DNA of 64,000 nt, taken from positions 78,439 through 142,438 of the forward strand of contig NQWY01024828.1 in assembly GCA_019425655.1 (NCBI GenBank), given 5' to 3'. Below, one piece after another: positions 19,531 to 27,646 of the stretch; the first letter of the stretch is position 1; every line of letters begins with the position of its first letter. The DNA comes from Rhizophagus prolifer (lineage: Eukaryota; Glomeromycota; Glomeromycetes; Glomerales; Glomeraceae). The translations under genes were made by a program, and so were the position numbers. Under the pieces are notes generated by a model, which did not search any database, was not told where the DNA came from, and was given only the letters and a program-made list of their open reading frames with translations.

Positions 19531-19644
19531 TTAACCATAAAGACGCAAAGTTTTTTCAAAGGTTTATTTAAGTTTTTGAAAACAGACATTAATCTTATTA
19601 TAAATTGTGGTCCTTGTGAAAGCCTTGTGACCTTTGTGGTTTTT
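19531..19644. repeat. Intergenic hairpin repeat, copy 3
   Basis: Starts TTAACCATAAAGACGCAAAG (19531-19550) and ends with CCTTGTGACCTTTGTGGT and more T (19623-19644). The ends are imperfect inverted repeats. It lies in the 460-bp gap between the mutase and htpG, which otherwise holds another repeat and no convincing gene. Confidence 0.6.
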
Positions 19645-19712
19645 CCAAGCGACAATTTGTCATTATTTTTTTGATGGTCTTTTTTTTGAGAAAGTTGATC
19701 GAAGGCGAAGCT

Positions 19713-19830
19713 GCGACAGGGATAGTAGTGGAAATCCTTTTGCTTTTTAGATTCTTCACTTCGTTCAGAATGACAAATGTTCTAAAAAGCAAAAGATTGC
19801 AACGGATAGCCCGGTGACAAAATAGCCCGG
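19713..19830. repeat. Second-type intergenic repeat with 15-bp inverted core
   Basis: CTTTTGCTTTTTAGA (19737-19751) and TCTAAAAAGCAAAAG (19781-19795) are perfectly complementary. The flanks are GCGACAGGGATAGTAGTGG on the left and CAACGGATAGCCCGG on the right, and the loop contains TTCACTTCGTTCAGAATGAC. The composition is richer in GC than the surrounding DNA. It resembles structured, non-coding flavobacterial intergenic elements; a mobile origin is an inference. Confidence 0.6.
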
Positions 19831-19942
19831 AAAAGTCTAGGCTTTTGGCAGTCGCCCGAATCATTATTGATAATTTATGATTGATAAATGATTCTGATTC
19901 GGGATTTTGAGTTGAATACTAATAATAAAATTTAAAATAAAT

Positions 19943-21832
19943 ATGGCAACAGGAAGTATTAATGTGTCGGTGGAGAATATTTTTCCGCTGATTAAAAAGT
20001 TTCTTTACAGTGACCACGAGATTTTTCTTCGTGAATTGATTTCCAACGCAACAGATGCAACAACAAAGCTGAAACATCTGACAACTATTGGTGAAGCAAA
20101 AGTGGAGTACGGCAATCCTATGATTGAAGTGAAGATTGATAAAGATGCGAAAACGCTGACGATCAGAGATCAGGGAATCGGAATGACTGACGAGGAAGTT
20201 GAAAAGTATATCAATCAGGTGGCATTTTCCGGAGCGGAGGAATTCTTGGAGAAATATAAGGATTCTGCGAAAGATGCTGGAATAATTGGACATTTTGGTC
20301 TAGGATTTTATTCGGCGTTCATGGTGGCGGAAAAGGTGGAAATCCTAACGAAATCTTACAAGGAAGATGCGAAAGCAGTTCGTTGGATTTGTGACGGAAG
20401 TCCGGAATATACATTGGAAGAAATTGATAAATCTGACAGAGGAACGGAAATCGTGCTTCATATCGCAGAGGATTCGACAGAATTTTTGGAAGATTTCAGA
20501 ATCCGAGAATTGCTGACGAAATATAATAAGTTTAATCAAATTCCGATTAAATTCGGAACTAAAAAAGAGCAACTTCCTCTTCCGGAAAACGCGCCGGAAG
20601 GAACGAAACCGGAAGAAGTGGAAATTGATAACATCATTAATAATCCACATCCTGCATGGACAATTGCGCCAAGTGACCTGACCAATGAGGATTATGTGAA
20701 ATTCTATCACGAACTGTATCCGATGCAGTTTGAAGAGCCTTTGTTCCATATCCACCTGAATGTGGATTATCCTTTCAATCTGACCGGAGTTTTGTTCTTT
20801 CCGAAATTAGGAAACAACCTGAATATTGAGAAAGATAAAATTCAGCTGTATCAAAACCAGGTTTTTGTGACGGATGAGGTTAAGGGAATTGTCCCGGATT
20901 TCTTGATGTTGTTGAGGGGTGTGATTGATTCTCCGGATATTCCGCTGAACGTTTCTCGTTCGTACTTGCAGGCTGATGGCGCGGTAAAGAAAATCTCTTC
21001 TTACATCACGAAAAAGGTGGCGGACAAAATGGTTTCTCTGATTAATGACAATCGCGAAGATTATGAAAAGAAATGGAATGACATCAAGATTGTGATTGAG
21101 TACGGAATGATTTCGGAAGATAAATTCTATGAAAAATCCGACAAGTTTGCGCTTTATCCAACGACTGACGGAACGTATTATCTTTGGAATGATCTGATCG
21201 ACAAAATCAAGCCAAACCAGACAGACAAAGACGGAAAAACAATTGTTCTTTATGCGTCTAATGCTGACGAGCAACACAGTTATATAGAATCGGCAAAAGA
21301 AAAGGGCTATGACGTTCTATTATTAGATTCTCCGATTGTTCCGCACCTGATTCAGAAACTGGAAGCTTCTAAAGAGAACGTTTCTTTTGCAAGAGTGGAT
21401 GCAGACCACATCAATAATCTTATCAAAAAAGATGAGCCGGTAATTGCTAAACTAAATGATTCGGATAAAGAGACTTTGAAGAAAGAGATTGAAGAATCGA
21501 TCAATGACAAGAAGTTTACGGTTCAGTTAGAGGATTTGGATTCTACGGATGCGCCGTTTACATTGACTCAGCCGGAATTTTTCCGCAGAATGAAGGATAT
21601 GCAGTCAGCCGGCGGTGGCGGAATGTTTGCAATGGGCGGTTTCCCGGAGATGTATAATCTGGTTGTGAATTCTAACTCAGATTTTGCCGGAGAATTATTG
21701 AAAAAAGATAATGCTGATGAGAAAAAAGCGATGATCAATCAGGCTTTGGATTTGGCAAAATTATCTCAGAATCTTTTGAAAGGAAAAGAACTGACGGATT
21801 TTATCAAACGTAGTTTTGAGAGTTTGAAGTAA
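19943..21832 (+). CDS. htpG: Molecular chaperone HtpG (Hsp90)
   Basis: A 629-residue bacterial Hsp90. The N-terminal GHKL ATPase has ELISNATDATTKLK, DQGIGMTDEE, and GHFGLGFYSAFMVAEKV. The middle domain includes LPLNVSRSYLQAD; the C-terminal dimerisation domain ends KGKELTDFIKRSFESLK. Its length is typical. It is monocistronic, with a strong terminator after it. No promoter with both boxes was seen; the upstream gap is filled by two repeat elements. Confidence 0.96.
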   Translation: MATGSINVSVENIFPLIKKFLYSDHEIFLRELISNATDATTKLKHLTTIGEAKVEYGNPMIEVKIDKDAKTLTIRDQGIGMTDEEVEKYINQVAFSGAEEFLEKYKDSAKDAGIIGHFGLGFYSAFMVAEKVEILTKSYKEDAKAVRWICDGSPEYTLEEIDKSDRGTEIVLHIAEDSTEFLEDFRIRELLTKYNKFNQIPIKFGTKKEQLPLPENAPEGTKPEEVEIDNIINNPHPAWTIAPSDLTNEDYVKFYHELYPMQFEEPLFHIHLNVDYPFNLTGVLFFPKLGNNLNIEKDKIQLYQNQVFVTDEVKGIVPDFLMLLRGVIDSPDIPLNVSRSYLQADGAVKKISSYITKKVADKMVSLINDNREDYEKKWNDIKIVIEYGMISEDKFYEKSDKFALYPTTDGTYYLWNDLIDKIKPNQTDKDGKTIVLYASNADEQHSYIESAKEKGYDVLLLDSPIVPHLIQKLEASKENVSFARVDADHINNLIKKDEPVIAKLNDSDKETLKKEIEESINDKKFTVQLEDLDSTDAPFTLTQPEFFRRMKDMQSAGGGGMFAMGGFPEMYNLVVNSNSDFAGELLKKDNADEKKAMINQALDLAKLSQNLLKGKELTDFIKRSFESLK

Positions 21833-21855
21833 AGTTTAGAGATATTAATGGAAAA

Positions 21856-21885
21856 AAAAAGGAACTCAAATCTGAGTTCCTTTTT
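21856..21885. terminator. Bidirectional terminator between htpG and prc-like gene
   Basis: AAAAAGGAACTCA and TGAGTTCCTTTTT flank a 4-base loop, giving a 13-bp stem including the A and T tracts; convergent genes on both sides. Confidence 0.9.
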
Positions 21886-21886
21886 A

Positions 21887-24010
21887 TTATTTGATCTTCG
21901 AAAGTACATCTACTGTTTCTTCCAAATAGAAATCTCTTTCAAGATTCTTTCTCCAGTTTTCTGTTTTCTTGGCAAACGCTTCGTCTTTTTTGATTCTTTC
22001 CGCTTCGTCCGTGTGAAGGGTAAATTTTAGTCCGTTATTGAATTTATCCAAACCTTTAAACTTTTCGATTTGTGCTTTACGTGTTTTCATCAGCTCATTG
22101 AATTTGGCCTGGTTCAATGGAATAGTCTCTTCCTTGTCAAGTGCTTCTTTCCATTCTGCGGATTCCTGTAACAACTTGTAATTGTTGTTGTTTACCAATT
22201 GTTTGTCCAGTTCTGCCTGCAATTGAGGAACATTTAATCCCGTTAATTTTTTATAGTTCGTGGCTTCGATTTTGTCCCAAGGCAAAGCAAACTGGTCAAA
22301 ACGTTCTCCCACTTCTGCATATGAGAAGAAATCCTTCATTTTAAGGTCGGCCTCCACACCTTTCCTCTGAGTCGATTCCCCGGAAACTCTATAGAATTTT
22401 TGAATTGTCAATTTTAAAGCGCCAAAGTCATCATTGGTGTTCAGGAACCTGTTAAGTTCCACAAACGTCTGAACAGTTCCTTTCCCGAAAGAGCTTGGCG
22501 AACCGATGACAGCAGCTCTGCCATAATCCTGCATGGCTCCCGCAAGGATTTCTGAAGCCGATGCAGACAATTCGTTCTGCATAATCACAAGTGGGCCTGT
22601 CCAAACCGGTTGATTGGATTTATCGGTCAAAACCTGGATTTTTCCACGGCTGTCTTTTACCTGAACATAAGGGCCGGAATTCATAAATAATCCCATGATG
22701 TCACCAACTTCTGTCAAAGAGCCGCCACCATTGCTTCTCAAATCAAGGATAATACCTTCTACATTTTCTTTCTTTAGCTTGATTAATTCAGCTTTGATAT
22801 CATCCGATGCATTCCTTCCACCGTTTTCTTTTTCAAATTCTACATTAAAACTTGGCAAGTAGATGAAGCCGTATTTTTTACCGTTTTTAGAATTAACAAC
22901 AATACTTCTTGCAAAAGTATCTTCTATGGTCACTTCTTCTCGGATCATTGTCACCTCTTTGATGGTTTTATCCTTTTTTTCAACTGTTAAGGTTACAGGT
23001 GTTCCTTTTTCACCCCGGATTAGTCGAACTGCCTCATCAGACAACATTCCGACAACATTCACAGGTTCTTCGTTCGGTTTGGATTTGACTTTAAGGATTT
23101 TATCGCCGGAAGTCAATTGTTTTGATTTCCAGGCTGGTGCGCCTATTGTCAACTCACCCAGATAGAGATAACCTCTTTTTTCCTGAATCAAAGCACCGAT
23201 GCCAATCACCTTTCCGGTAAATTGCATATCAAATTCTTCCTTGTTTTTTGGCGAAAAGTAATTGGTATGCGGGTCAAAAACTTCGGTATAAGCATTCATA
23301 TAAACCGAGAACCAATCCATTTTCTTTCTTTTCTTGAATCTTCTGAAAGAATCGGTAATCAAATCTTTCACTTCAGCAGTTGCCTTTTCACGTTTTTTTT
23401 CAGCAGAAAGCGGTTCGTATTTTATAGTGTCTTTCAGCTTATTATTAACTACAGAATCCTTTTTCTTTTTTTGAGCCTCTTCTTTGCTGTTCAATGTTTC
23501 AATCTCCTGAAGGATATTATATTTGATATATTTTTTCCATTCATTGTACTGTTGTTTTGCATCAGCAGGATTTGTTCTTTTTTTTGGTTCGATGATTAAT
23601 TCTTCGTCTTCGTTCAAATTGATCGGTTTAGAAAAAATATCCTGAGTCATTTTATCAATATCGTCAACACGCTGATAAAGACGGTCAACCGTTAATTTGT
23701 AGAAAATAAGATTTCCTTGGTTAAGGTAATCATCCAGCTTTGTATAATGCTTCTTAAATTCGTCCATATCAGACTGCAGAAAATATCTTTTTGAAGCATC
23801 TACGCTTTCAAAATATTTATCATAAACATCTTGTGAATAGGCATCATTAATTGGTTTTGGGCTGTAATGAAGATATGAAAGTGTATTTTTCACGCTGACC
23901 ATAATGGTCTGCATTTTTTCATCATCATTTTGTGGAGAGTTGAAACAGAACATAAGCGTCATCAGCGGCGCAAACATCAAGAGTTTCTTTAACTTGATTT
24001 TTTTGAACAT
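21887..24010 (-). CDS. prc: Carboxy-terminal (tail-specific) processing protease
   Basis: A 707-residue periplasmic S41 peptidase related to E. coli Prc. A hydrophobic export signal (LLMFAPLMTLMFCFNS) lies near the N-terminus. A PDZ domain (about 240-330, with GIGALIQEKRGYLYLGELTIGAPA) is followed by the S41 core: SNGGGSLTEVGDIMGLF, the catalytic Ser in ELSASASEILAGAMQ, and the general-base Lys in GSPSSFGKGTVQ. The C-terminal third is the DUF3340-like region. It is expected to process or clear envelope proteins from their C-termini. A -7-like TAAATTTG lies on this strand at 24083-24090. Confidence 0.92.
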   Translation of the reverse strand: MFKKIKLKKLLMFAPLMTLMFCFNSPQNDDEKMQTIMVSVKNTLSYLHYSPKPINDAYSQDVYDKYFESVDASKRYFLQSDMDEFKKHYTKLDDYLNQGNLIFYKLTVDRLYQRVDDIDKMTQDIFSKPINLNEDEELIIEPKKRTNPADAKQQYNEWKKYIKYNILQEIETLNSKEEAQKKKKDSVVNNKLKDTIKYEPLSAEKKREKATAEVKDLITDSFRRFKKRKKMDWFSVYMNAYTEVFDPHTNYFSPKNKEEFDMQFTGKVIGIGALIQEKRGYLYLGELTIGAPAWKSKQLTSGDKILKVKSKPNEEPVNVVGMLSDEAVRLIRGEKGTPVTLTVEKKDKTIKEVTMIREEVTIEDTFARSIVVNSKNGKKYGFIYLPSFNVEFEKENGGRNASDDIKAELIKLKKENVEGIILDLRSNGGGSLTEVGDIMGLFMNSGPYVQVKDSRGKIQVLTDKSNQPVWTGPLVIMQNELSASASEILAGAMQDYGRAAVIGSPSSFGKGTVQTFVELNRFLNTNDDFGALKLTIQKFYRVSGESTQRKGVEADLKMKDFFSYAEVGERFDQFALPWDKIEATNYKKLTGLNVPQLQAELDKQLVNNNNYKLLQESAEWKEALDKEETIPLNQAKFNELMKTRKAQIEKFKGLDKFNNGLKFTLHTDEAERIKKDEAFAKKTENWRKNLERDFYLEETVDVLSKIK

Positions 24011-24156
24011 ATAATTTTAAATCTGTACTTGGATTAGTATTTGGTTCGTTTTGAATGTTACGAAGATATTCAAAAACGAAACCAAATTTAACACCTTATT
24101 TTAATTAAAGTATTATAAATTGGTTAATTTTGAGTGATTTTTGAAAAATCGTCTTT

Positions 24157-24921
24157 ATGAGCAGACCATTGATATTGGTAACCAATGATGACGGAATCAC
24201 AGCACCAGGAATTAGAAAATTAATCAGCATAATGAACAAAATTGGGGAAGTAGTAGTTGTTGCACCCAATTCTCCGCAAAGTGGAAAAGGCCACGCGATC
24301 ACCATCAATTCTACTTTAAGTTTCGAAGAGCTGAATCTTGATGGTCCTCAAAAAGATTTTTCCTGTTCCGGAACACCTGTGGATTGTGTGAAAATGGCTC
24401 TGGATAAAATACTTCCTAGAAGACCGGATTTGGTAGTTTCAGGCATCAATCATGGTGCGAATTCGTCCATCAATGTTATCTATTCCGGGACGATGAGTGC
24501 GGCTGTTGAAGCCGGAGTGGAAGGTTTACAGGCTATCGGATTTTCTCTTTCTGATTTGAAATGGGAAGCGGACTTTGATCAGGCAGAAGAATTTATCAGA
24601 GATATCGTTCTTAAAACTCTTGAAAACCCAATGCCAAAAGGCATCGTTCTGAATGTTAATATTCCGAAACTGAACAAAGAAGAAATCAAGGGTATCAAGG
24701 TCTGCAAACAGGCGAATGCCAAATGGGAGGAAAGTTTTGACGAAAGAGTGAATCCCCACGGAAGAAAATATTACTGGCTGACAGGCTACTTCAATAATAT
24801 GGATGAATCCGAAGATGCTGACGAAACGGCATTGGCAAACGGATATATAAGCATTGTTCCTGTAAAATTTGATCTGACGGCTTATGAGTATATGCGGGAA
24901 TTGGATTCAATCTATAAATAA
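24157..24921 (+). CDS. surE: 5'/3'-nucleotidase SurE
   Basis: A 254-residue metal-dependent nucleoside-monophosphate phosphatase. The signature LVTNDDGITAPGI near the N-terminus carries the metal-binding Asp11 and Asp12; NSPQSGKGHAIT, SGTPVDCVKMAL and SGINHGANSSINVIYSGTMSAAVEA complete the active site. TAATTTTG at 24125-24132 is a good -7 box but no TTG is well placed. The Crp-like gene follows after 5 bp and is probably co-transcribed. Confidence 0.95.
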   Translation: MSRPLILVTNDDGITAPGIRKLISIMNKIGEVVVVAPNSPQSGKGHAITINSTLSFEELNLDGPQKDFSCSGTPVDCVKMALDKILPRRPDLVVSGINHGANSSINVIYSGTMSAAVEAGVEGLQAIGFSLSDLKWEADFDQAEEFIRDIVLKTLENPMPKGIVLNVNIPKLNKEEIKGIKVCKQANAKWEESFDERVNPHGRKYYWLTGYFNNMDESEDADETALANGYISIVPVKFDLTAYEYMRELDSIYK

Positions 24922-24926
24922 TCTGA

Positions 24927-25496
24927 ATGGAGTTTATAAGACAATATCTGCTTTCTAAAAATATTCCGCTCACAGAAGAAAACTGGAAACCTTTTGTGGA
25001 AAAAAATGTCAGAAAAGAATACAAGAAAAAAGATATTATTCTCAAAAAAGGAGAAGTTGACAATTACCTTTCTTTCGTAGAAACCGGTGCAGCAAGACTT
25101 TTTTTTAATAAAGAAAATAAAGAACTGACTATAAGGTTTGTATTTCAGCATCAGTTTCTTACCGCCTATGATTCTTTCACCCAACGCACACCATCCAGAT
25201 GTGACATAGAAGCACTAACGGATATGGTTGTCTGGCAGATCCATTACGATGACTTACAGGAGATCTACAGATCTCAGGCTGTAGGTAATCTTGTGGGAAG
25301 ACTGACTGTGGAAACACTTTATGTAGAAAAACTGAATAGAGAGTTCTCTTTTCTAAGTGATACAGCAGAAGAGAGATATCTCAAGCTAATGAAAGACCAG
25401 CCTGATCTATTCCAAAAAATCCCATTAAAACATATCGCATCTTATATGGGTATAACACCACAGGCTCTCAGCAGAATAAGAAGACGAATTTCTTAA
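24927..25496 (+). CDS. Crp/Fnr-family transcription regulator
   Basis: A 189-residue regulator with an N-terminal cNMP-binding-like domain (KKDIILKKGEVDNYLSFVETGAARLFF, LTIRFVFQHQFLTAYDSF) and a C-terminal helix-turn-helix IASYMGITPQALSRIRRRIS. It lacks Fe-S cysteines. It starts 5 bp after surE, so it is likely expressed with it. A clear terminator follows at about 25571. The ligand and target genes are unknown. Confidence 0.83.
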   Translation: MEFIRQYLLSKNIPLTEENWKPFVEKNVRKEYKKKDIILKKGEVDNYLSFVETGAARLFFNKENKELTIRFVFQHQFLTAYDSFTQRTPSRCDIEALTDMVVWQIHYDDLQEIYRSQAVGNLVGRLTVETLYVEKLNREFSFLSDTAEERYLKLMKDQPDLFQKIPLKHIASYMGITPQALSRIRRRIS

Positions 25497-25570
25497 CCGT
25501 GGTTCATTTTATTTGATGTAAATAAACTCTAGATTTGCATAAAATAACACATGAAAATCCAAATGAAGGA

Positions 25571-25606
25571 AAAAGAAGCGTTCAGATAACTCCGAACGCT
25601 TTTTTT
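25571..25606 (+). terminator. Terminator after surE and Crp-like gene
   Basis: AGCGTTC (25577-25583) pairs with GAACGCT (25594-25600) and is followed by seven T; A-rich sequence precedes it. Confidence 0.8.
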
Positions 25607-25655
25607 ATAGATATATTTTGCTTTTAGATGGGATTATAAGTCTATTATTTTCAGA

Positions 25656-26162
25656 TTAATTAAAGGCATTGTCATAAGTCATCGATGAAAAATCGATTTT
25701 CAGTATCGCTTTAGAATCTACCGGTTTGCCATTACATTTTGCGGGAATCCAGGTCTTATTAACCTTGGTTGCAGCGTCTTTTAAATCTCTAAGGAAAGGC
25801 TCACTGTTTGGCACTTTTGGCCCTGCTTCAACTTTGGAAAGAACACCATCTTTGGTAATATCCAGTTTCACAAAGAACAATCCGTTAACAGCATAAGTGT
25901 TCCAGTTTACATTTTGTTGTAATTTTTCTTTAAGGTCTTTGATATATGCATCAGTACCGCCGGGATATCTTAGGCTGTTAAATTGAGAAGGATTACAATT
26001 AGTATCTTTTATCTGATAAATCCCGCGAATGTTATAAGTTACCGAGCTGGAAGAAGTATCCATCATAGGAATATCGATGTTCATAGATTCTTCAACGTCA
26101 TTATTCTGAGCGAATGCCAATGAACTGATCAGCAAGCTCAATGAAAATAGTAATGATTTCAT
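25656..26162 (-). CDS. TonB C-terminal domain-like exported protein
   Basis: A 168-residue protein with a signal peptide (MKSLLFSLSLLISSLAFAQ). The body resembles a TonB C-terminal domain: a helical start (PGGTDAYIKDLKEKLQQNV) and GLFFVKLDITKDGVLSKVEAG, then TWIPAKCNGKPVDSKAILKIDF. It lacks the membrane anchor and proline-rich spacer of a true TonB, so it cannot by itself be an energy transducer. It lies downstream of lysA on the same strand with a 65-bp gap. Many flavobacterial proteins of this form have no known role. Confidence 0.7.
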   Translation of the reverse strand: MKSLLFSLSLLISSLAFAQNNDVEESMNIDIPMMDTSSSSVTYNIRGIYQIKDTNCNPSQFNSLRYPGGTDAYIKDLKEKLQQNVNWNTYAVNGLFFVKLDITKDGVLSKVEAGPKVPNSEPFLRDLKDAATKVNKTWIPAKCNGKPVDSKAILKIDFSSMTYDNAFN

Positions 26163-26227
26163 AGTATTTGATTTATATGATTTTAGAATTGAAATTTTAT
26201 GCCAAAAATGTTCTGATTAGCAACAAA

Positions 26228-27427
26228 TTACAAAACTTCAATCTGATTTTTTAATAAATCTTCGAATTCATCTCTTTTTCTGATAAGATGAGCTTTTCCA
26301 TCAAGGAACATTACTTCGGCAGGTTTCAATCTGGAATTGAAATTCGAACTCATTTCAAAACCATAAGCTCCAGCGTTTCTGAAGACAATCACATCGCCTT
26401 CTCTTACTTCATTGATTTTTCTGTCCCAGGCAAAAGTATCTGTCTCACATATGTTTCCAACCACAGTATAGATTCTTTCCGGACCTTTTGGATTAGAAAG
26501 ATTCTCGATAATGTGATAAGAATCGTAGAACATCGGACGAATCAAATGATTAAATCCGGAATTAACGCCTACAAAAACCGTTGCTGTTGTTTGTTTGATG
26601 ACATTAGATTTTACCAAAAAATGTCCACTTTTACTAACCAAAAATTTCCCAGGTTCAAACCAAAGCTGGAATTTTTTACCAGAAGTTTCTTCGTGTTTTT
26701 TGATTGCAGCATTCACTTTTTTTCCAAGGGATTTTACGTCTGTTTCCAAGTCGCCGTCTTGATAAGGAACTTTGAAACCACTTCCCATATCAAGATATTT
26801 CAGATTCGGGAAATGTTCTGCCAATTCGAACATAATGTCAAGACCTTGAAGAAAAACATCCGGGTCCTTGATCTCGCTTCCCGTGTGCATATGAAGACCT
26901 TCCACATTGATGTTGGTCGATTTCATTACACGTTCGATGTGACGAAGCTGATGAATAGAAATTCCGAATTTGGAATCGATGTGTCCAGTTGAGATTTTAT
27001 AATTTCCTCCCGCAAAAATATGAGGATTGATTCTCACAAAAATCGGATAAGAACCTCCGAATTTATTCCCGAATTGTTCTAAAATCGAAATATTATCGAT
27101 GTTGATATGAACATTCAGAGACATTGCTTCCTCGATTTCTGCAAGGTCAACACAGTTTGGAGTGAAAAGGATTCTGTCATTGGTAAAACCTGCTTTCAAT
27201 CCTAATTTAACTTCGTTGATAGAAACACAGTCAAGAGAAGCACCTAACTTTTCGACATATTTCAGGATGTTTATATTGGTTAAAGCTTTGGCTGCATAGA
27301 AAAATCTTGTGTTCTTCGAGAAAGAAGAAGTCAGCTTTTCGTATTGTTCGCGTATCGAATTAACGTCATACACATAAACGGGTGTCCCGAATTCTTTTGC
27401 TATAGCCAGCAAGTCCTGATTTGTCAT
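26228..27427 (-). CDS. lysA: Diaminopimelate decarboxylase
   Basis: A 399-residue fold-type III PLP enzyme that converts meso-diaminopimelate to L-lysine. The PLP lysine is Lys47 in FFYAAKALTN; HTGSEIKDPD, GSGFKVPYQDGD, EPGKFLVSKSGHFLVKSNV and GNICETDTF are the cofactor and substrate motifs of LysA. The ATG at 27425-27427 lies 13 nt after the U-tract of an intrinsic terminator, which itself follows a Lys-rich leader ORF with its own promoter. Expression is therefore probably controlled by lysine-tRNA-sensitive attenuation, so that transcription passes the terminator when lysine is short. Confidence 0.95.
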   Translation of the reverse strand: MTNQDLLAIAKEFGTPVYVYDVNSIREQYEKLTSSFSKNTRFFYAAKALTNINILKYVEKLGASLDCVSINEVKLGLKAGFTNDRILFTPNCVDLAEIEEAMSLNVHINIDNISILEQFGNKFGGSYPIFVRINPHIFAGGNYKISTGHIDSKFGISIHQLRHIERVMKSTNINVEGLHMHTGSEIKDPDVFLQGLDIMFELAEHFPNLKYLDMGSGFKVPYQDGDLETDVKSLGKKVNAAIKKHEETSGKKFQLWFEPGKFLVSKSGHFLVKSNVIKQTTATVFVGVNSGFNHLIRPMFYDSYHIIENLSNPKGPERIYTVVGNICETDTFAWDRKINEVREGDVIVFRNAGAYGFEMSSNFNSRLKPAEVMFLDGKAHLIRKRDEFEDLLKNQIEVL

Positions 27428-27440
27428 AAGTTAGATTTTT

Positions 27441-27478
27441 AAAAATAAAAAGGCAGATTCTTATAAAAAGAGTCTGCC
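27441..27478 (-). terminator. Attenuator terminator in the lysA leader
   Basis: On the minus strand GGCAGACTC (27478-27470), a 9-base loop, and GAATCTGCC (27460-27452) are followed by TTTTTATTTTT, ending 13 nt before the lysA ATG. The stem is 6 bp, one mismatch, 2 bp. The 5' arm can pair instead with AAGAGTTGC at 27507-27499 (6 bp, a bulged G, then 3 bp), which would prevent the terminator. That segment begins at the last base of the leader stop codon. Confidence 0.75.
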
Positions 27479-27506
27479 GCAATAGATATCTTATGCATGC
27501 AACTCT

Positions 27507-27578
27507 TTATACATTCCAAACCTTGGAGAACCTTACAGCTCCCTTTTTTCCGATTTTGTTTTGCTTAAATATTTGCAT
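27507..27578 (-). CDS. Putative lysine leader peptide
   Basis: A 23-codon ORF beginning ATG at 27578 and ending TAA at 27509-27507. Five residues are lysine (5, 8, 11, 12 and 19), including the adjacent pair in KQNKIGKK (residues 5-12). It lies inside the transcript expected from the promoter at 27600-27630. A ribosome waiting at Lys19 would leave the antiterminator segment free, whereas one at the stop codon would cover it. The peptide is likely to have no function beyond being translated. Conservation in relatives would settle it; from one sequence the coding claim is an inference. Confidence 0.65.
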   Translation of the reverse strand: MQIFKQNKIGKKGAVRFSKVWNV

Positions 27579-27599
27579 TGCTTTGTTTAAAATTTTTCG

Positions 27600-27630
27600 C
27601 AAAATTAGAGTTTATCTGTAAATCCTGCAA
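27600..27630 (-). promoter_or_regulatory. Promoter of the lysA leader transcript
   Basis: Read on the minus strand: TTG at 27630-27628, a 20-nt spacer, and TAATTTTG at 27607-27600, a full match to the Bacteroidota consensus. The start site would be near 27594, giving a leader of about 165 nt. The promoter lies just after the stop codon of the exonuclease gene. Confidence 0.7.
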
Positions 27631-27646
27631 TGTTTTGGTTTGATTT

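Noticed and set aside
19598-19864. An 88-codon frame on the minus strand between the mutase and htpG
   Set aside because: It runs through two repeat elements and its composition (many Arg and Lys codons, no recognised domain) matches repeat DNA rather than a gene.
20345-21277. Long minus-strand frames opposite htpG
   Set aside because: They lie wholly inside htpG, lack recognisable domains, and arise from codon bias of the sense strand.
27447-27594. The lysA leader read as a 6S-like RNA
   Set aside because: GCAAT/ATTGC ends and a long imperfect stem with its own promoter and terminator first suggested a free non-coding RNA. The Lys-rich ORF and the antiterminator pairing next to its stop codon fit attenuation better; a 6S-type role is kept only as a weak alternative.
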